Part shown: positions 27,185 through 36,389 of the stretch, in pieces
How positions within the stretch are numbered: the stretch's first letter is position 1
How the letters are laid out: every line of letters starts with the position of its first letter
NCBI RefSeq assembly: GCF_012641395.1
Contig: NZ_JABAIH010000025.1
Coordinates: forward strand, 1 to 52,952
Direction of reading: 5' to 3'
Length of the DNA stretch: 52,952 nucleotides
Source of the DNA: Rhizobium sp. P32RR-XVIII
Lineage (GTDB): Bacteria > Pseudomonadota > Alphaproteobacteria > Rhizobiales > Rhizobiaceae
Position numbers and translations under genes: made by a program
The notes under the pieces: model-generated
The model's database searches: none
The model's input: only the letters and a program-made list of their open reading frames with translations
Told to the model about the DNA's origin: nothing

Positions 27185-28030
27185 ATGGCACTGAACGAGA
27201 CATTCTCTTCAAAGACGGTGAAACAGGTGATTTGCATAAATTGGGGAACCAAATTCGGTCCGCCGTTTATCAATCGCCTTTATGCAATGGTCGCGAGAAA
27301 CATTACGCCGCCATTCAGTTTCACGTGTTTCACCGACAATCGGGACGGTATCAGGCGAGAGGTTCTTTGCGAGGAACTACCTCCATTAGAAGTACCAAAG
27401 ATGCCTGAAAATTCCCCAGGAATTTGGAATAAAGCAAGACTCTGGGGTGAAACGCTGGGTTCGCTTAGCGGCCCGGTCCTCTTCCTGGATCTAGACTTGG
27501 TGATTGTTGCTTCAATTGACCCATTTTTTGAAACTGGCAGTCCAGAGGATGTGGTCATGACGCGCAATCAAACCACACCATTCGAGAAGCTTGGTCAGAC
27601 ATCGCTCTTTCGTTTCCCGGTTGGAAAACTCGCGCCGCTCCAGGAACTGTTCAAGCAGGATCCACAAGCCATCGCAAATGAATACCGGTTCGAACAGCGT
27701 TTTGTGACCAGAAACGTTCCGGATGGCCCGAAGTTTTTCCCACGTGAGTGGGTGCTGCACTTTCGTCAGGACTGCCGCCGAACGTGGCCTATAAATTACA
27801 TACTTTCGCCAAGACTCCCTGAGAGCGCGAAAGTCGTCATTTTCCCTCGTGGACTGCGGCCCGAGCACGCGATTAACGGCCAATATCACAAGCGTGGCGC
27901 CAGTAACTTAGCTGACCACCTTATGGCAAGTTTCGACAAGTCCCGACGCATGAAGAACGATTCCGTCTTCGCGCATCTGCGACACTTTATCCGTCCGGCG
28001 GACTGGGTTGCTGATCACTGGAAGGAGTAA
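27185..28030 (+). CDS. GT-A type glycosyltransferase
   Basis: 281 residues; ATG 27185 has CGGAGG four bases upstream. A GT-A-like layout is seen: VICINWGTKFGPPFINRLYA near the start, a Cys-Phe-Thr-Asp CFTDNRDGI strand, and the DxD-containing FLDLDLVIVASIDPFF at about 100-115. A substrate region follows with FPREWVLHFRQDC and VIFPRGLRPEHAI. It resembles the rhizobial glycosyltransferases distantly related to GT8/capsule enzymes. It is cytosolic, with no membrane segment. It stands between the wecB remnant and an IS3 relic and is probably part of the polysaccharide region. Confidence 0.78.
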   Translation: MALNETFSSKTVKQVICINWGTKFGPPFINRLYAMVARNITPPFSFTCFTDNRDGIRREVLCEELPPLEVPKMPENSPGIWNKARLWGETLGSLSGPVLFLDLDLVIVASIDPFFETGSPEDVVMTRNQTTPFEKLGQTSLFRFPVGKLAPLQELFKQDPQAIANEYRFEQRFVTRNVPDGPKFFPREWVLHFRQDCRRTWPINYILSPRLPESAKVVIFPRGLRPEHAINGQYHKRGASNLADHLMASFDKSRRMKNDSVFAHLRHFIRPADWVADHWKE

Positions 28031-28129
28031 AATCCTTGTGTCGAATTCATACCTTACCGCAGCAGACGCATCGCCCGAGAATCGGTAGGCAGATCGTTGA
28101 TGCTGACGCTTTCTGCGAGGTGCTCTCCA

Positions 28130-28681
28130 AGCGAGTCCCTAGTTATTTCCACGCATTCCGGGATCTCCGGACGCTGCACTGAAGCGGCCTGCACACGCGA
28201 TAGCCATCGCGCACCCGCGTTTGGCAGATGTCCTTGATCCTCAGCTTCGGGTCGGCCTGCTCGCCGCGACTGGACTTGTAGACATAAAGCGACCGATCGA
28301 TCTTCAGCACCGAACAGGCGCGTCGCGTCGAGACCTTCCAGTCGGCTCTCACCCTGTCGACGAGCAGACGCTTGCGGGCGGGCCTCAGAGTTTTTTGCCA
28401 GCACGTCCTGCAGCACCGCCTTGTCGAGCGACAGGTCGGCGACGATCCGCTTCAACTTGGCATTCTCTTCCTCGAGTTGGCGCAGCCGCTTAATCTCCGA
28501 CGGCATCAACCTGCCATAGCGCTTGCGCCAGTTGTAGGACGTCGCGTCCGACATCCCCGCCTGCGGCAGACATCTGCAATCGGCGTGCCGTCCCCCGCCT
28601 GCTTCAGCACAAACGCGATCTGTGCCTCCGAAAACTTCGATGCCTCCGTCGAATTCTCCTCATTGTCCCCGCAGGGATCAT
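28130..28681 (-). mobile_element. IS3-family (IS407-like) transposase remnant
   Basis: The OrfA part reads ASKFSEAQIAFVLKQAGDG, then (in a second frame) RLRQLEEENAKLKRIVADLS with LDKAVLQDVL, matching IS407-group OrfA. The start of OrfB follows: VRADWKVSTRRACSVLKIDR and LRIKDICQTRVRDGYR. OrfB then breaks off well before the catalytic DDE region. Several frame changes and the truncation make it dead. The ends are approximate. Confidence 0.8.
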
Positions 28682-28875
28682 AAGTGTGAAATTCCAGCTC
28701 TCGAACTGGCTCAATTTGGCGGGAGCACGTCAAGCGGCCAAGCCGAGATATTACTGGGCGCCCTCTCGAATATCATTGCTATCTGTTGTAGCTTTCGCTT
28801 ACATTAGCGACTCGCAATATAAACTACGCCCAGTGCAGCGCGCAAATGAAAGTAATGATCATGGAAAGCAACCAA

Positions 28876-29910
28876 ATGCCAATTGATGCCGTGATCACCT
28901 GGGTTAACGGTGATGACCCGACTCATATGGCGAAACGCAAGGCCTACTTAGATAATGGCGTACATATCGATTCATCAGACTCTACGAGATTTGCGTGCAG
29001 AAACGAAATACGATATTGCGTATGGTCAATATTATACTTCTGCCCATTTGTCCGTCGGCTTTACATAGTTACGGACAATCAATATCCGCATTGTATCGCA
29101 CCAATATTAAAACGACACCCAGATTGGGAGGCTAGAATTTATTTAATTGGTCACGAAACTATCTTCGGCGACCACAAGTCTGTTTTACCTGTATTCAACT
29201 CCCGCTCGATTGAAACGATGCTTCACCGTATTCCAGGGTTATCTGAACATTTCATCTACTTAAATGACGATATTTTTGTTGGGAGAAGTCTTACTTCCGA
29301 CTATTTCTTTGACTGCGGGAAGCCGATTTTACGCGGCAGTCTCGTCCGGCATCCTAACTTCTTCCTTTCAGCGATTAAGCAGTTTTTCAGACGAAAGGGA
29401 CCATCGCGAGCGAGCTTTAAAGAGGCACAAAGGCGCGCTGCCGCCCTGCTAGGATTTAACAAAAACTTTTTATATTCCGAACATTATCCACATGCCATGC
29501 GACGCTCCACGATGAGCCAGTATTTTTCAGATCGCGAGCACTTATTGCGGTCTCAAATTGGGCATAGATTTCGCAGTGCCGAACAGTACTCGCCAATAGG
29601 TCTCGCCAATCACCTTGAGCTTCTCGAGGGGGCTGCCATCCGGCCGCCAGGGCCAAAGGGATACATCAAGCCTCCCCATAGTAAGCGGGTGCAAAAGAGA
29701 AACTACAATGCCTTGGAAAGCCTGAAGGGAGGGGAGTTCGATACGATCTGTATCCAAAGCCTCGACAAAATGAACTCAAATGATCAAGGTTATGTCGTAT
29801 CTTCGCTCGACGCTTGGGTTGCGGCCTCTGAAGCCAAGAGCCTAAACGTTAATACCCGTAGCAATGTTGTGACTTCGCATCTAACCCAACCGGCCAGGTC
29901 CCGAAAGTAG
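28876..29910 (+). CDS. Stealth-family capsular polysaccharide phosphotransferase
   Basis: 344 residues from ATG 28876, which has GGAAAG seven bases upstream; ATG 28846 is possible. CR1 is PIDAVITWVNGDDP. CR2 covers FACRNEIRYCVWSILYFCPF and RRLYIVTDNQYP. Further conserved blocks include PVFNSRSIETMLHRIPGLSE with HFIYLNDDIFVGR and later the CR4 region. These are the Stealth blocks of hexose-1-phosphate transferases that build capsule or LPS phosphodiester-linked glycans. The gene is visibly more AT-rich than its neighbours, suggesting acquisition from another source. It is flanked by an IS3 relic upstream. Confidence 0.9.
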   Translation: MPIDAVITWVNGDDPTHMAKRKAYLDNGVHIDSSDSTRFACRNEIRYCVWSILYFCPFVRRLYIVTDNQYPHCIAPILKRHPDWEARIYLIGHETIFGDHKSVLPVFNSRSIETMLHRIPGLSEHFIYLNDDIFVGRSLTSDYFFDCGKPILRGSLVRHPNFFLSAIKQFFRRKGPSRASFKEAQRRAAALLGFNKNFLYSEHYPHAMRRSTMSQYFSDREHLLRSQIGHRFRSAEQYSPIGLANHLELLEGAAIRPPGPKGYIKPPHSKRVQKRNYNALESLKGGEFDTICIQSLDKMNSNDQGYVVSSLDAWVAASEAKSLNVNTRSNVVTSHLTQPARSRK

Positions 29911-30178
29911 GTATCTTTTAGCCGCCGCGACCTATCGGCACGATCTTTTTGCGTTAAGTTTTTGCCGACGCCGTTGCCGACGATCACTCAGCCACGTGCA
30001 TGCGGTCGAAGCGAGGTGCTTCGATGTCAGGCGGACACATTTCATCTGCGAACTGCGGAGCCTAACGCCAATTTAAACTGATCAAGCGTTTCGGTTTGCT
30101 ATCTCGTCGCGAGATAATTCGTCGGGCAGCATTTCAAAAAACCGCTGGAGCCAACTCAAAACTGAGGCAAGATCATAA

Positions 30179-30232
30179 CCGATGTAGCCGGGGCCCACGA
30201 CAAATATTCGAGAAAAGGCTCGTTTCTCTCAT
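30179..30232 (-). pseudogene. wecC: wecC 5' remnant after intact wecB
   Basis: The wecB stop overlaps an ATG (ATGA). About 16 bases on, in a shifted frame, comes FSRIFVVGPGYIG, the start of WecC (intact copy FSRISVIGLGYIG). Homology ends near 30180. This is the broken wecC of copy B. Confidence 0.85.
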
Positions 30233-31347
30233 TGTCTCAACCAACTGATAATACGTTCGCAAGCTTTACCATCCCCGTAGGGATTGTGAGCCGTGCTCAT
30301 GGCGTGATAAGCGTCCGGACTTAAGAGAAGTCGAGAAACCTCTTGGGTAATTCGATCCGCATCGGTGCCAACAAGCCGGACAGACCCGGCCGCAACCGCC
30401 TCGGGCCGCTCAGTACATTCCCTCAGAACCAAAACGGGCTTTCCGAGCGACGGAGCCTCTTCCTGTATACCCCCGGAGTCAGTGAGTATTATATAAGCGT
30501 TGAGCATTAAATAGACGAATGGAACGTAATCCTGTGGATCAATTAGAAGAATATTTTCAACTCCACTTAACAATCGTCTCACGGGCTCCAGCACATTTGG
30601 ATTCCTGTGCACTGGGTAAACGATGATGCACTCTGGAAAGCTACTGGCTACCTGCCGCAAGCCACGACAGATATTCTCAAAACCCTCACCAAAATTTTCT
30701 CGGCGATGGCCCGTAACAAGAATAATTCGCCTGTTGGAACCCAGAAAATCGAAGCGCGACCGGACGTCTGAGCGCAAACGGGCGTTCTCTTCAAGCTCAC
30801 GCTTAACGCTCATGAGAGCATCGATTACTGTATTGCCAGTTACCGCGATTGAGTTAGGATCGACGTTCTCCGAAATTAAATTTTGACGTGCCACTTCAGT
30901 AGCCGCGAAATGATATCTAGCAATCGCCCCTGTTAGTTTTCGATTGCCCTCTTCTGGCCACGGTGAATAAATCTTTCCGGTTCTTAATCCGGCCTCCACG
31001 TGTCCGACTGCGATACGACAGTAGTAGGCAGCCAAAGACGCGGCAAATGTTGTGGCCGTATCGCCATGAACGAGCAAAAAATCCGGTCGCTCCGCCTCAA
31101 GGACCGGCTGAAGTTTAAGCAAAATCGACGCTGTGACGTCGAACAGGGATTGGCCCGGCTTCATTATATCGAGATCATGATCCGGGACCAATGCAAATAC
31201 ATCTAGAACCTGATCGAGCATCTCTCGATGCTGTGCAGTCACGCAGAGTCTTGAACAAAAATCAGGAGCATTCTGTAAGCTGGCAACCAAGGGTGCCATT
31301 TTGATAGCTTCCGGCCGAGTGCCAAAAACGGTGAGAACTTTTCTCAT
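30229..31347 (-). CDS. wecB: UDP-N-acetylglucosamine 2-epimerase (non-hydrolysing)
   Basis: 372 residues starting MRKVLTVFGTRPEAIKMAPL, the standard WecB start. Conserved segments include LVHGDTATTFAASLAAYYCR, GHVEAGLRTGKIYSPWPEEG-N, VTGHRRENFGEGFE and LTDSGGIQEEAPSLGKPVLV with LRECTERPEA. Catalytic Asp/Glu/His candidates are present. It converts UDP-GlcNAc to UDP-ManNAc, the substrate of the intact WecC at 24954-26210. It lies downstream of the GT4 copy B on the same strand. The stop overlaps a wecC start that is now a relic. Confidence 0.95.
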   Translation of the reverse strand: MRKVLTVFGTRPEAIKMAPLVASLQNAPDFCSRLCVTAQHREMLDQVLDVFALVPDHDLDIMKPGQSLFDVTASILLKLQPVLEAERPDFLLVHGDTATTFAASLAAYYCRIAVGHVEAGLRTGKIYSPWPEEGNRKLTGAIARYHFAATEVARQNLISENVDPNSIAVTGNTVIDALMSVKRELEENARLRSDVRSRFDFLGSNRRIILVTGHRRENFGEGFENICRGLRQVASSFPECIIVYPVHRNPNVLEPVRRLLSGVENILLIDPQDYVPFVYLMLNAYIILTDSGGIQEEAPSLGKPVLVLRECTERPEAVAAGSVRLVGTDADRITQEVSRLLLSPDAYHAMSTAHNPYGDGKACERIISWLRQ

Positions 31348-31598
31348 CGGTCTCTCCAGAGGTCAAGCTCTGTATTAGACCATGCTAATGAGAGGTTCAA
31401 TAAGCAAGTTTGATAAGCCACCTTAAAGTTGATTGCGGCCGTCGTTCTGGTGAAATTCCTGCCGTCTGGCGCGGCCGATTCACGGTTCACCGGCATAGCA
31501 AGAGGAGCCGGTATGGCGCTCTACTCTAAGCGGACGTTTTCGCCGCCGGTCAGGACAAAGCCAAGAGGGCGCCCTTCCCTCCACAGACAATGCCCTCT

Positions 31599-33437
31599 TC
31601 AAGCCGGGCCGTCTTTCATGAGAAGACCGGCCAGTTGTAAGTGTTGCATTGCAGCAGCACAAATGGCCGGCCACGTGCGTGTCGCACGGACGAATTCCTG
31701 CCCGTTAGAGCTAAGCATTTTCTGCAGATGAGGATCGTTAAGCGCTCGAAACAGCTTTTCCTCCAAATCACTGACGTTTCCTTTTTCGAACAAAAGGCCC
31801 GTCCTTCCGTTTTGACTGAACTCTTTAAGAGCCTCTACGTCCGATAGAATGAGAACTTTGCCCATCGCTAAGGCTTCAACTGGCTTTATCGGTGACACCA
31901 TCTCACTCACCCTATAGGGACGGCGAGGGATGGGAGCGATGTCGATCGTCGAGTAAAAAGAAATGACGTCGTCGAATGGAACTTGGCCCGGCATTATGAG
32001 CTTTTCTTCCATGCCCGCGTCTTGGAAGACGGCACGGATTTCATCGGATATCGGGGGTCCTTTTAGTTTATTTCGCTTTTCTCCTCCGACAATCAGAAGC
32101 CGAAAATCACAGCCGCGTTTTCCTACCCCCACGCAAGCTCTCGCGAGATCCGGAAGTCCTTCATACTCTACGATGGATCCAACATAGCCGATAACAGAAA
32201 CACCTGCGGGAATGCGTAGCTTCTTTGCTAAAGCCTCGTCTCGCGCCGGAGTAACGACTGTCTTTTCTCCAACGCCGTTCGGCATAATGCTAATCCGTTC
32301 ACCGGGCACGCCACGCTTGACCAAGTCAGCCTTCATTTGGTCAGTTAATGTCAGGACATAATCCGCATTTAATGCGACAAATGTTTCCATCATCACAGTC
32401 ACTGCGAAATCTGCTGTCTCAATGTACCTGGGAACTCGCGAAACCCGGCTTAACTCTGACATTCCGCGGACTTCATACGCGAACGGAAGACCAAGCCTAC
32501 GAGCGGCTATCAAGGCCGGCAAGCTGTTGAGATAATTCGATGCAGCAATGACTAATTCCGGGCGGAGCTGGCGGATTTTTGCTTCCAAAGCGTCTGCCGC
32601 AAGTATCACCCATTCAACTGGCGCGTTTTTCTTGAGGTCTGGCTCGAGTAACCGATGGTACGGAATACTGTCGATAACGTCCAGTTCGGAAACTTTTTTT
32701 ACATCGATCTCGGGCTTCAGGTTCAACGGAAAAGATGGGCGGGTTATGACCTGAACATCCAACCCATTTTCGATATAGCCAGCGGCAACACCATGTGTAC
32801 GCGTTGTATATCCGCTTGTCTTATAGGGAAGGCTAGATGAAGCGATATACGCTACCCGGGCGCTCATTCTCCAGCTTGGAGGCGACGCCTTCTCTACCAA
32901 AAGCTCTCTAGTGGTAAGCAACATCGACGGTTGTCTTTGCAGGTCGCGGCGCCGTTTCGGAGATAGCCGATTCGACTTCAAGAGTTCGCGTCCGTAAGTA
33001 GAAGCTGCCACGACGTCCAACATTTCCTGGAGTAACGTAAACTTGAGCCATCTGCTCTCGGGCTCTGCATCGTCCAGAGAGTGAATAATTTTTATGGCTG
33101 CCTCGCGCCCGCCATGGAGAGTGAGAGCGCGAACAACAACTCTTGTTATGTCTAGTCTAACTCTAAACGGTAGACGATTTTGTAAAACCGCTTCGTTGAA
33201 AGAACTGGGAAACTGGATCCCGTCTGTTGAAGCAGATATTTTCTCTAACGCCTTGCTGAATTTTTTCACCCGGTACGCAACGAATTGCTTGTATGGCATC
33301 GAAAGAATTTTGCCCCAATGCCTTTTGACTTTGCGGCGATGAGTTTCCAAAAAGTCATCTGCGAAAGCTCCCAGCGCTAAACTGATCTTTTTTGACAGAT
33401 CTGCGGTCGAGGGCGGGCTACCGTGGGAGGTCGTCAC
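31599..33437 (-). CDS. GT4-type glycosyltransferase with helical N-terminal extension (copy B)
   Basis: 612 residues, a clear paralogue of the 23086-24918 gene over its full length. The helical N-terminal extension (about 1-205) precedes the GT-B fold (RVAYIASSSLPYKTSGYTTR). GT4 marks are ISIMPNGVGEKTVV, VIGYVGSIVEYEGLPDLARA and SEMVSPIKPVEALAMGKVLI. It sits upstream of wecB in the same direction with a 250-base gap. It probably transfers a ManNAcA-type or other sugar in surface glycan assembly; two paralogues may act at different steps. Confidence 0.88.
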   Translation of the reverse strand: MTTSHGSPPSTADLSKKISLALGAFADDFLETHRRKVKRHWGKILSMPYKQFVAYRVKKFSKALEKISASTDGIQFPSSFNEAVLQNRLPFRVRLDITRVVVRALTLHGGREAAIKIIHSLDDAEPESRWLKFTLLQEMLDVVAASTYGRELLKSNRLSPKRRRDLQRQPSMLLTTRELLVEKASPPSWRMSARVAYIASSSLPYKTSGYTTRTHGVAAGYIENGLDVQVITRPSFPLNLKPEIDVKKVSELDVIDSIPYHRLLEPDLKKNAPVEWVILAADALEAKIRQLRPELVIAASNYLNSLPALIAARRLGLPFAYEVRGMSELSRVSRVPRYIETADFAVTVMMETFVALNADYVLTLTDQMKADLVKRGVPGERISIMPNGVGEKTVVTPARDEALAKKLRIPAGVSVIGYVGSIVEYEGLPDLARACVGVGKRGCDFRLLIVGGEKRNKLKGPPISDEIRAVFQDAGMEEKLIMPGQVPFDDVISFYSTIDIAPIPRRPYRVSEMVSPIKPVEALAMGKVLILSDVEALKEFSQNGRTGLLFEKGNVSDLEEKLFRALNDPHLQKMLSSNGQEFVRATRTWPAICAAAMQHLQLAGLLMKDGPA

Positions 33438-33576
33438 GATTGGAAATCTCCTGGCTCGACGGGCGCTGCAACCGCACTAAAAATAGCGTGGGGTGGGTGA
33501 ATTCCCAACAAAGCTGATATTGCCAGGCGATTTGTCACTGTCCTGCCTTTTTGATCGGTTTACGCCGAAGGCCGGT

Positions 33577-34803
33577 TTAAGCCTCCACGGCGTCCAAGAC
33601 ATATCGTCTGAATTCCTTAGCTTTTTGATCAAGCGTCGGTGTGATCACACGCTCCTCGTTTAGCTGGCTAAGACGTTTTACCAAATTCTCGGCCCCAAAA
33701 AGCGATATTGCCACGGAACGAGCGGCATTGATGTAGTGAAGCCTCGCTTCGTCATCGTGAGTCATCCTTTCGATCACAAATAAGACCTCGCGTGGCTCGC
33801 AATAAATTGCAAGTTCTCCGAATGTCGCTTCGAAACGCTTCGGAAGGATTACCGGAAGACCACTAAGGATCGCCTCGACTACGGTGCGCCCGAAAGCCTC
33901 GTCCCTCGTGATTGCAGGGAAATTTACGAAGATGTCTAGCGATGAGAGATAGTCTGAGACGCCGGCTACACCGAATGGCTCGACTTCCCAATTCGATGGA
34001 AGCTGCCCAAGTAAGTTCAGAGCGTTGTCCGCTCCACCTAATATCCTGACAGCGATCCGATTGTCTAACGGATAGGCAGACCTGAGTTCATCTGGATCCT
34101 GCAACCATTTGCCTTCATGGTCACGTGCATGTCGACCTATCACAATCGGTTCAAATAGGTGCCGGCGAGGCGCAAATTTGAACTCTGTAACGTCGAAAGC
34201 CGGCGGCCAATCGAGTTTAGCTAGCATTGGGCTATCAGTTTCAGAGGAAAGCGCCCGCTTCGCCTCTGCTCGTATGATTGGGCTGATCGGAAAAATTCGC
34301 GAATTGGACAGCCCGATTTCATTCACTCGTCGATTTAGGTCAACCCAATCGAAATTGATCTTTCCGCGCTCGTCCCAAGCCGAGTTGTTGACAATAAAGA
34401 GAGCATTAACCGTGTGAATACGACGGGCCAGTTTTCGAAACTGTTCCATCATCGCCATCCGTGGTCCGCGCACGATGAGGTAAGTACAGTTTATCCTCTG
34501 AATCGTGCGCGCGAGCGCAATATCCCTCTCATGCGGAAAATACCGCTCAGCCAACCAAAATTGCTTCCAAGGCGATCGCCGCAACGGACAATGAACAATT
34601 ATGGTCTTCAGCCCGGCCGCAGTGAATGTCTCCAACTCTGTTACTGTTGTACTGGCGTTACCTCCCGGAAAGGCACAATTAGTGACAATGCAAACATCTA
34701 CATCAAACTTACCTTTTGTCGAAATGTTGGAAGCAAATTTGCCGTCAGGAGGCGCGAAAAACTTTTCTCCCAATGCTCTTAGTAGGCTCAGTGGTAAGTT
34801 CAC
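33577..34803 (-). CDS. Glycosyltransferase (GT-B, GT4-like)
   Basis: 408 residues from GTG 34803, chosen because AGGAG lies six bases upstream. The frame is open further (to 35118) but there reads an ABC-transporter tail. N-terminal half: VDVCIVTNCAFPGGNASTTV and LETFTAAGLKTIIVHCP. C-terminal half: AVRILGGADNALNLLGQLPS, LSSLDIFVNFPAITRDEAFG, RTVVEAILSGLPVILPKRFE, the last matching the GT4 E-x7-E-type motif. It is cytosolic. It is the first intact gene of the minus-strand cluster, with GT4 copy B following. Confidence 0.8.
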   Translation of the reverse strand: MNLPLSLLRALGEKFFAPPDGKFASNISTKGKFDVDVCIVTNCAFPGGNASTTVTELETFTAAGLKTIIVHCPLRRSPWKQFWLAERYFPHERDIALARTIQRINCTYLIVRGPRMAMMEQFRKLARRIHTVNALFIVNNSAWDERGKINFDWVDLNRRVNEIGLSNSRIFPISPIIRAEAKRALSSETDSPMLAKLDWPPAFDVTEFKFAPRRHLFEPIVIGRHARDHEGKWLQDPDELRSAYPLDNRIAVRILGGADNALNLLGQLPSNWEVEPFGVAGVSDYLSSLDIFVNFPAITRDEAFGRTVVEAILSGLPVILPKRFEATFGELAIYCEPREVLFVIERMTHDDEARLHYINAARSVAISLFGAENLVKRLSQLNEERVITPTLDQKAKEFRRYVLDAVEA

Positions 34804-34989
34804 GCGATTCTCCTGGTGAAAATAGTTGCTCCGTTCACCCTCAATCCTAAAAAAAGCGCACACATCCCGCGACCGCTTTGAGTGATCAAGGGCCGCACTC
34901 CCATCCTTCAATACGCCATTTGGTACTTCCCCATCACCGGTATCGAGCTTCGTCAAGCATCCAATCAATGTTGAAATCAAGCGGACCTT

Positions 34990-35247
34990 GGCAGGTTGAT
35001 TGAATCGCTCGGCGAACTCATGGAGATGATAAAGCTTCGCGCAGACCCCGTCGGGTCGGCCCTTAAGGGGTTCATACGTTCCCCGTTCAACAACAGCTCC
35101 TTGTTGCATAATTACCAACTCATCGGCGCAAAACGAGGATTACAGTCTTGCCGTCCATCGCCTTCTTAAGCACCTTCTGATAAACACTTCGGAGTCGGTG
35201 TCAAGCGCCGACGTAGGTTCGTCGAGCAATAGGATCGGCGCATTCTG
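34990..35247 (-). pseudogene. ABC exporter ATPase C-terminal remnant fused in frame ahead of the GT
   Basis: The minus strand reads QNAPILLLDEPTSALDTDSE (Walker B and D-loop). A frameshift follows near 35130. It then reads DELVIMQQGAVVERGTYEPL and GVCAKLYHLHEF, a typical exporter C-terminus. Walker A and the membrane domain are missing. About 60 unrelated codons connect it to the GT start. The best reading is a relic of an ABC exporter gene that preceded the GT. Confidence 0.8.
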
Positions 35248-35309
35248 ATGACAGACCGCGTTAGGTCTCGCGGAAACAGCGCGGAGCAAGTCGCAGTTGG
35301 AGCGCAAAA

Positions 35310-36188
35310 GTGAAGTACGATTTAGATCTGTTTCTAGCCCTCAACGAAGAATATCGCTCAAAGCCCCTCGTCACTGCTCCACCCGCCTACGATCCGGAAG
35401 CCCTAGCGCAAAGAGCAGCCCGTCGCGCTGAAATAATCAACAGTCGCGTCCGTGTAGAACGTAAGCGAATCCTCGAAATCGGCTGTGGTCGCGGTGAGGT
35501 TTGTGTCGCGCTAAACAACGTTTATGGCTGTCAAGTTGTTGGGGTAGACGTTTCCCGCTATTCCAATTGGGATGACGTGCCGAGCGGCGTAACACTTATT
35601 CAAACCGACCTCACCGAAGATAATCCACCGGACATTGGCCAGTTCGATCTGATCTACTCGAATTCGGTCTGGGAACACGTGCGTCACCCATACACCATGC
35701 TGCGGCGGGCCTATGATATTCTCGTACCAAGTGGGCATTTCCTTCTCAGTGCCAACCTCTACCGCGGCCCCAAAGCCTCGCACCGCTATCGGGAAATATT
35801 CTTCCCATGGCCGCATCTGCTCTTTTCCGATGAAGTCATCGACGAGTACTATCGCCACTTAGGAACGCCGCCCGCTGGCGAAACATGGATATCGGAGGAC
35901 TCGGTCGAACCCAGCTACCGGGAGCAGGAGCGTTGGGGAAGTGCCTGGGTCAACCAATTATCAATTGCGGATTACTTCAATTACTTCAAACTTGTGGGTT
36001 ATGACGTCGAACACGTCAAATACTCGATAACGCCCCTCGATGAAGAGTTTCTTGCTCGCTTCGCCGACAAGCTGGACAGATTTCCTCGCTATGACCTCGA
36101 GCGAGACTTTCTGCATGTAAAGCTAAGGAAACCGGATCAGCTCGAAAACGCCCCGCGTACGGACGTGAAGTCGAGACGCGCGCGTTGA
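35310..36188 (+). CDS. Class I SAM-dependent methyltransferase
   Basis: 292 residues from a GTG at 35310 with TTGGAG upstream. Motif I is RILEIGCGRGEVCVALNN (residues about 50-67). The acidic strand VGVDVS and FDLIYSNSVWEHVRHPYTML follow, the latter typical of small-molecule or sugar methyltransferases. The C-terminal part has a long insertion with HLLFSDEVIDEYYRH. Its substrate is unknown; the setting suggests O- or C-methylation of a glycan. It runs opposite to the GTs. Confidence 0.85.
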   Translation: MKYDLDLFLALNEEYRSKPLVTAPPAYDPEALAQRAARRAEIINSRVRVERKRILEIGCGRGEVCVALNNVYGCQVVGVDVSRYSNWDDVPSGVTLIQTDLTEDNPPDIGQFDLIYSNSVWEHVRHPYTMLRRAYDILVPSGHFLLSANLYRGPKASHRYREIFFPWPHLLFSDEVIDEYYRHLGTPPAGETWISEDSVEPSYREQERWGSAWVNQLSIADYFNYFKLVGYDVEHVKYSITPLDEEFLARFADKLDRFPRYDLERDFLHVKLRKPDQLENAPRTDVKSRRAR

Positions 36189-36389
36189 AAAGATTTGGAG
36201 ATAAACTCATCTGCTGAGCGCAACTCGGCTGGTCACGACACACAGGAGACGTTTCCCAGATACTCTGATGATGGAGTTGTTCGAACCGATCTGTATGGCG
36301 GCCCAGCCTTGATTGTCGTAATGGGTCAACTCATGCTGGCTGAGTAGGGATTTTAAACAGGACCCAGCGCTAGTCGAGCCATTACAGAG

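Noticed and set aside
34990..35118. Start of the glycosyltransferase at 35118
   Set aside because: The first 43 residues are an ABC-transporter C-terminus; the ribosome site at 34803 gives a better GT start.
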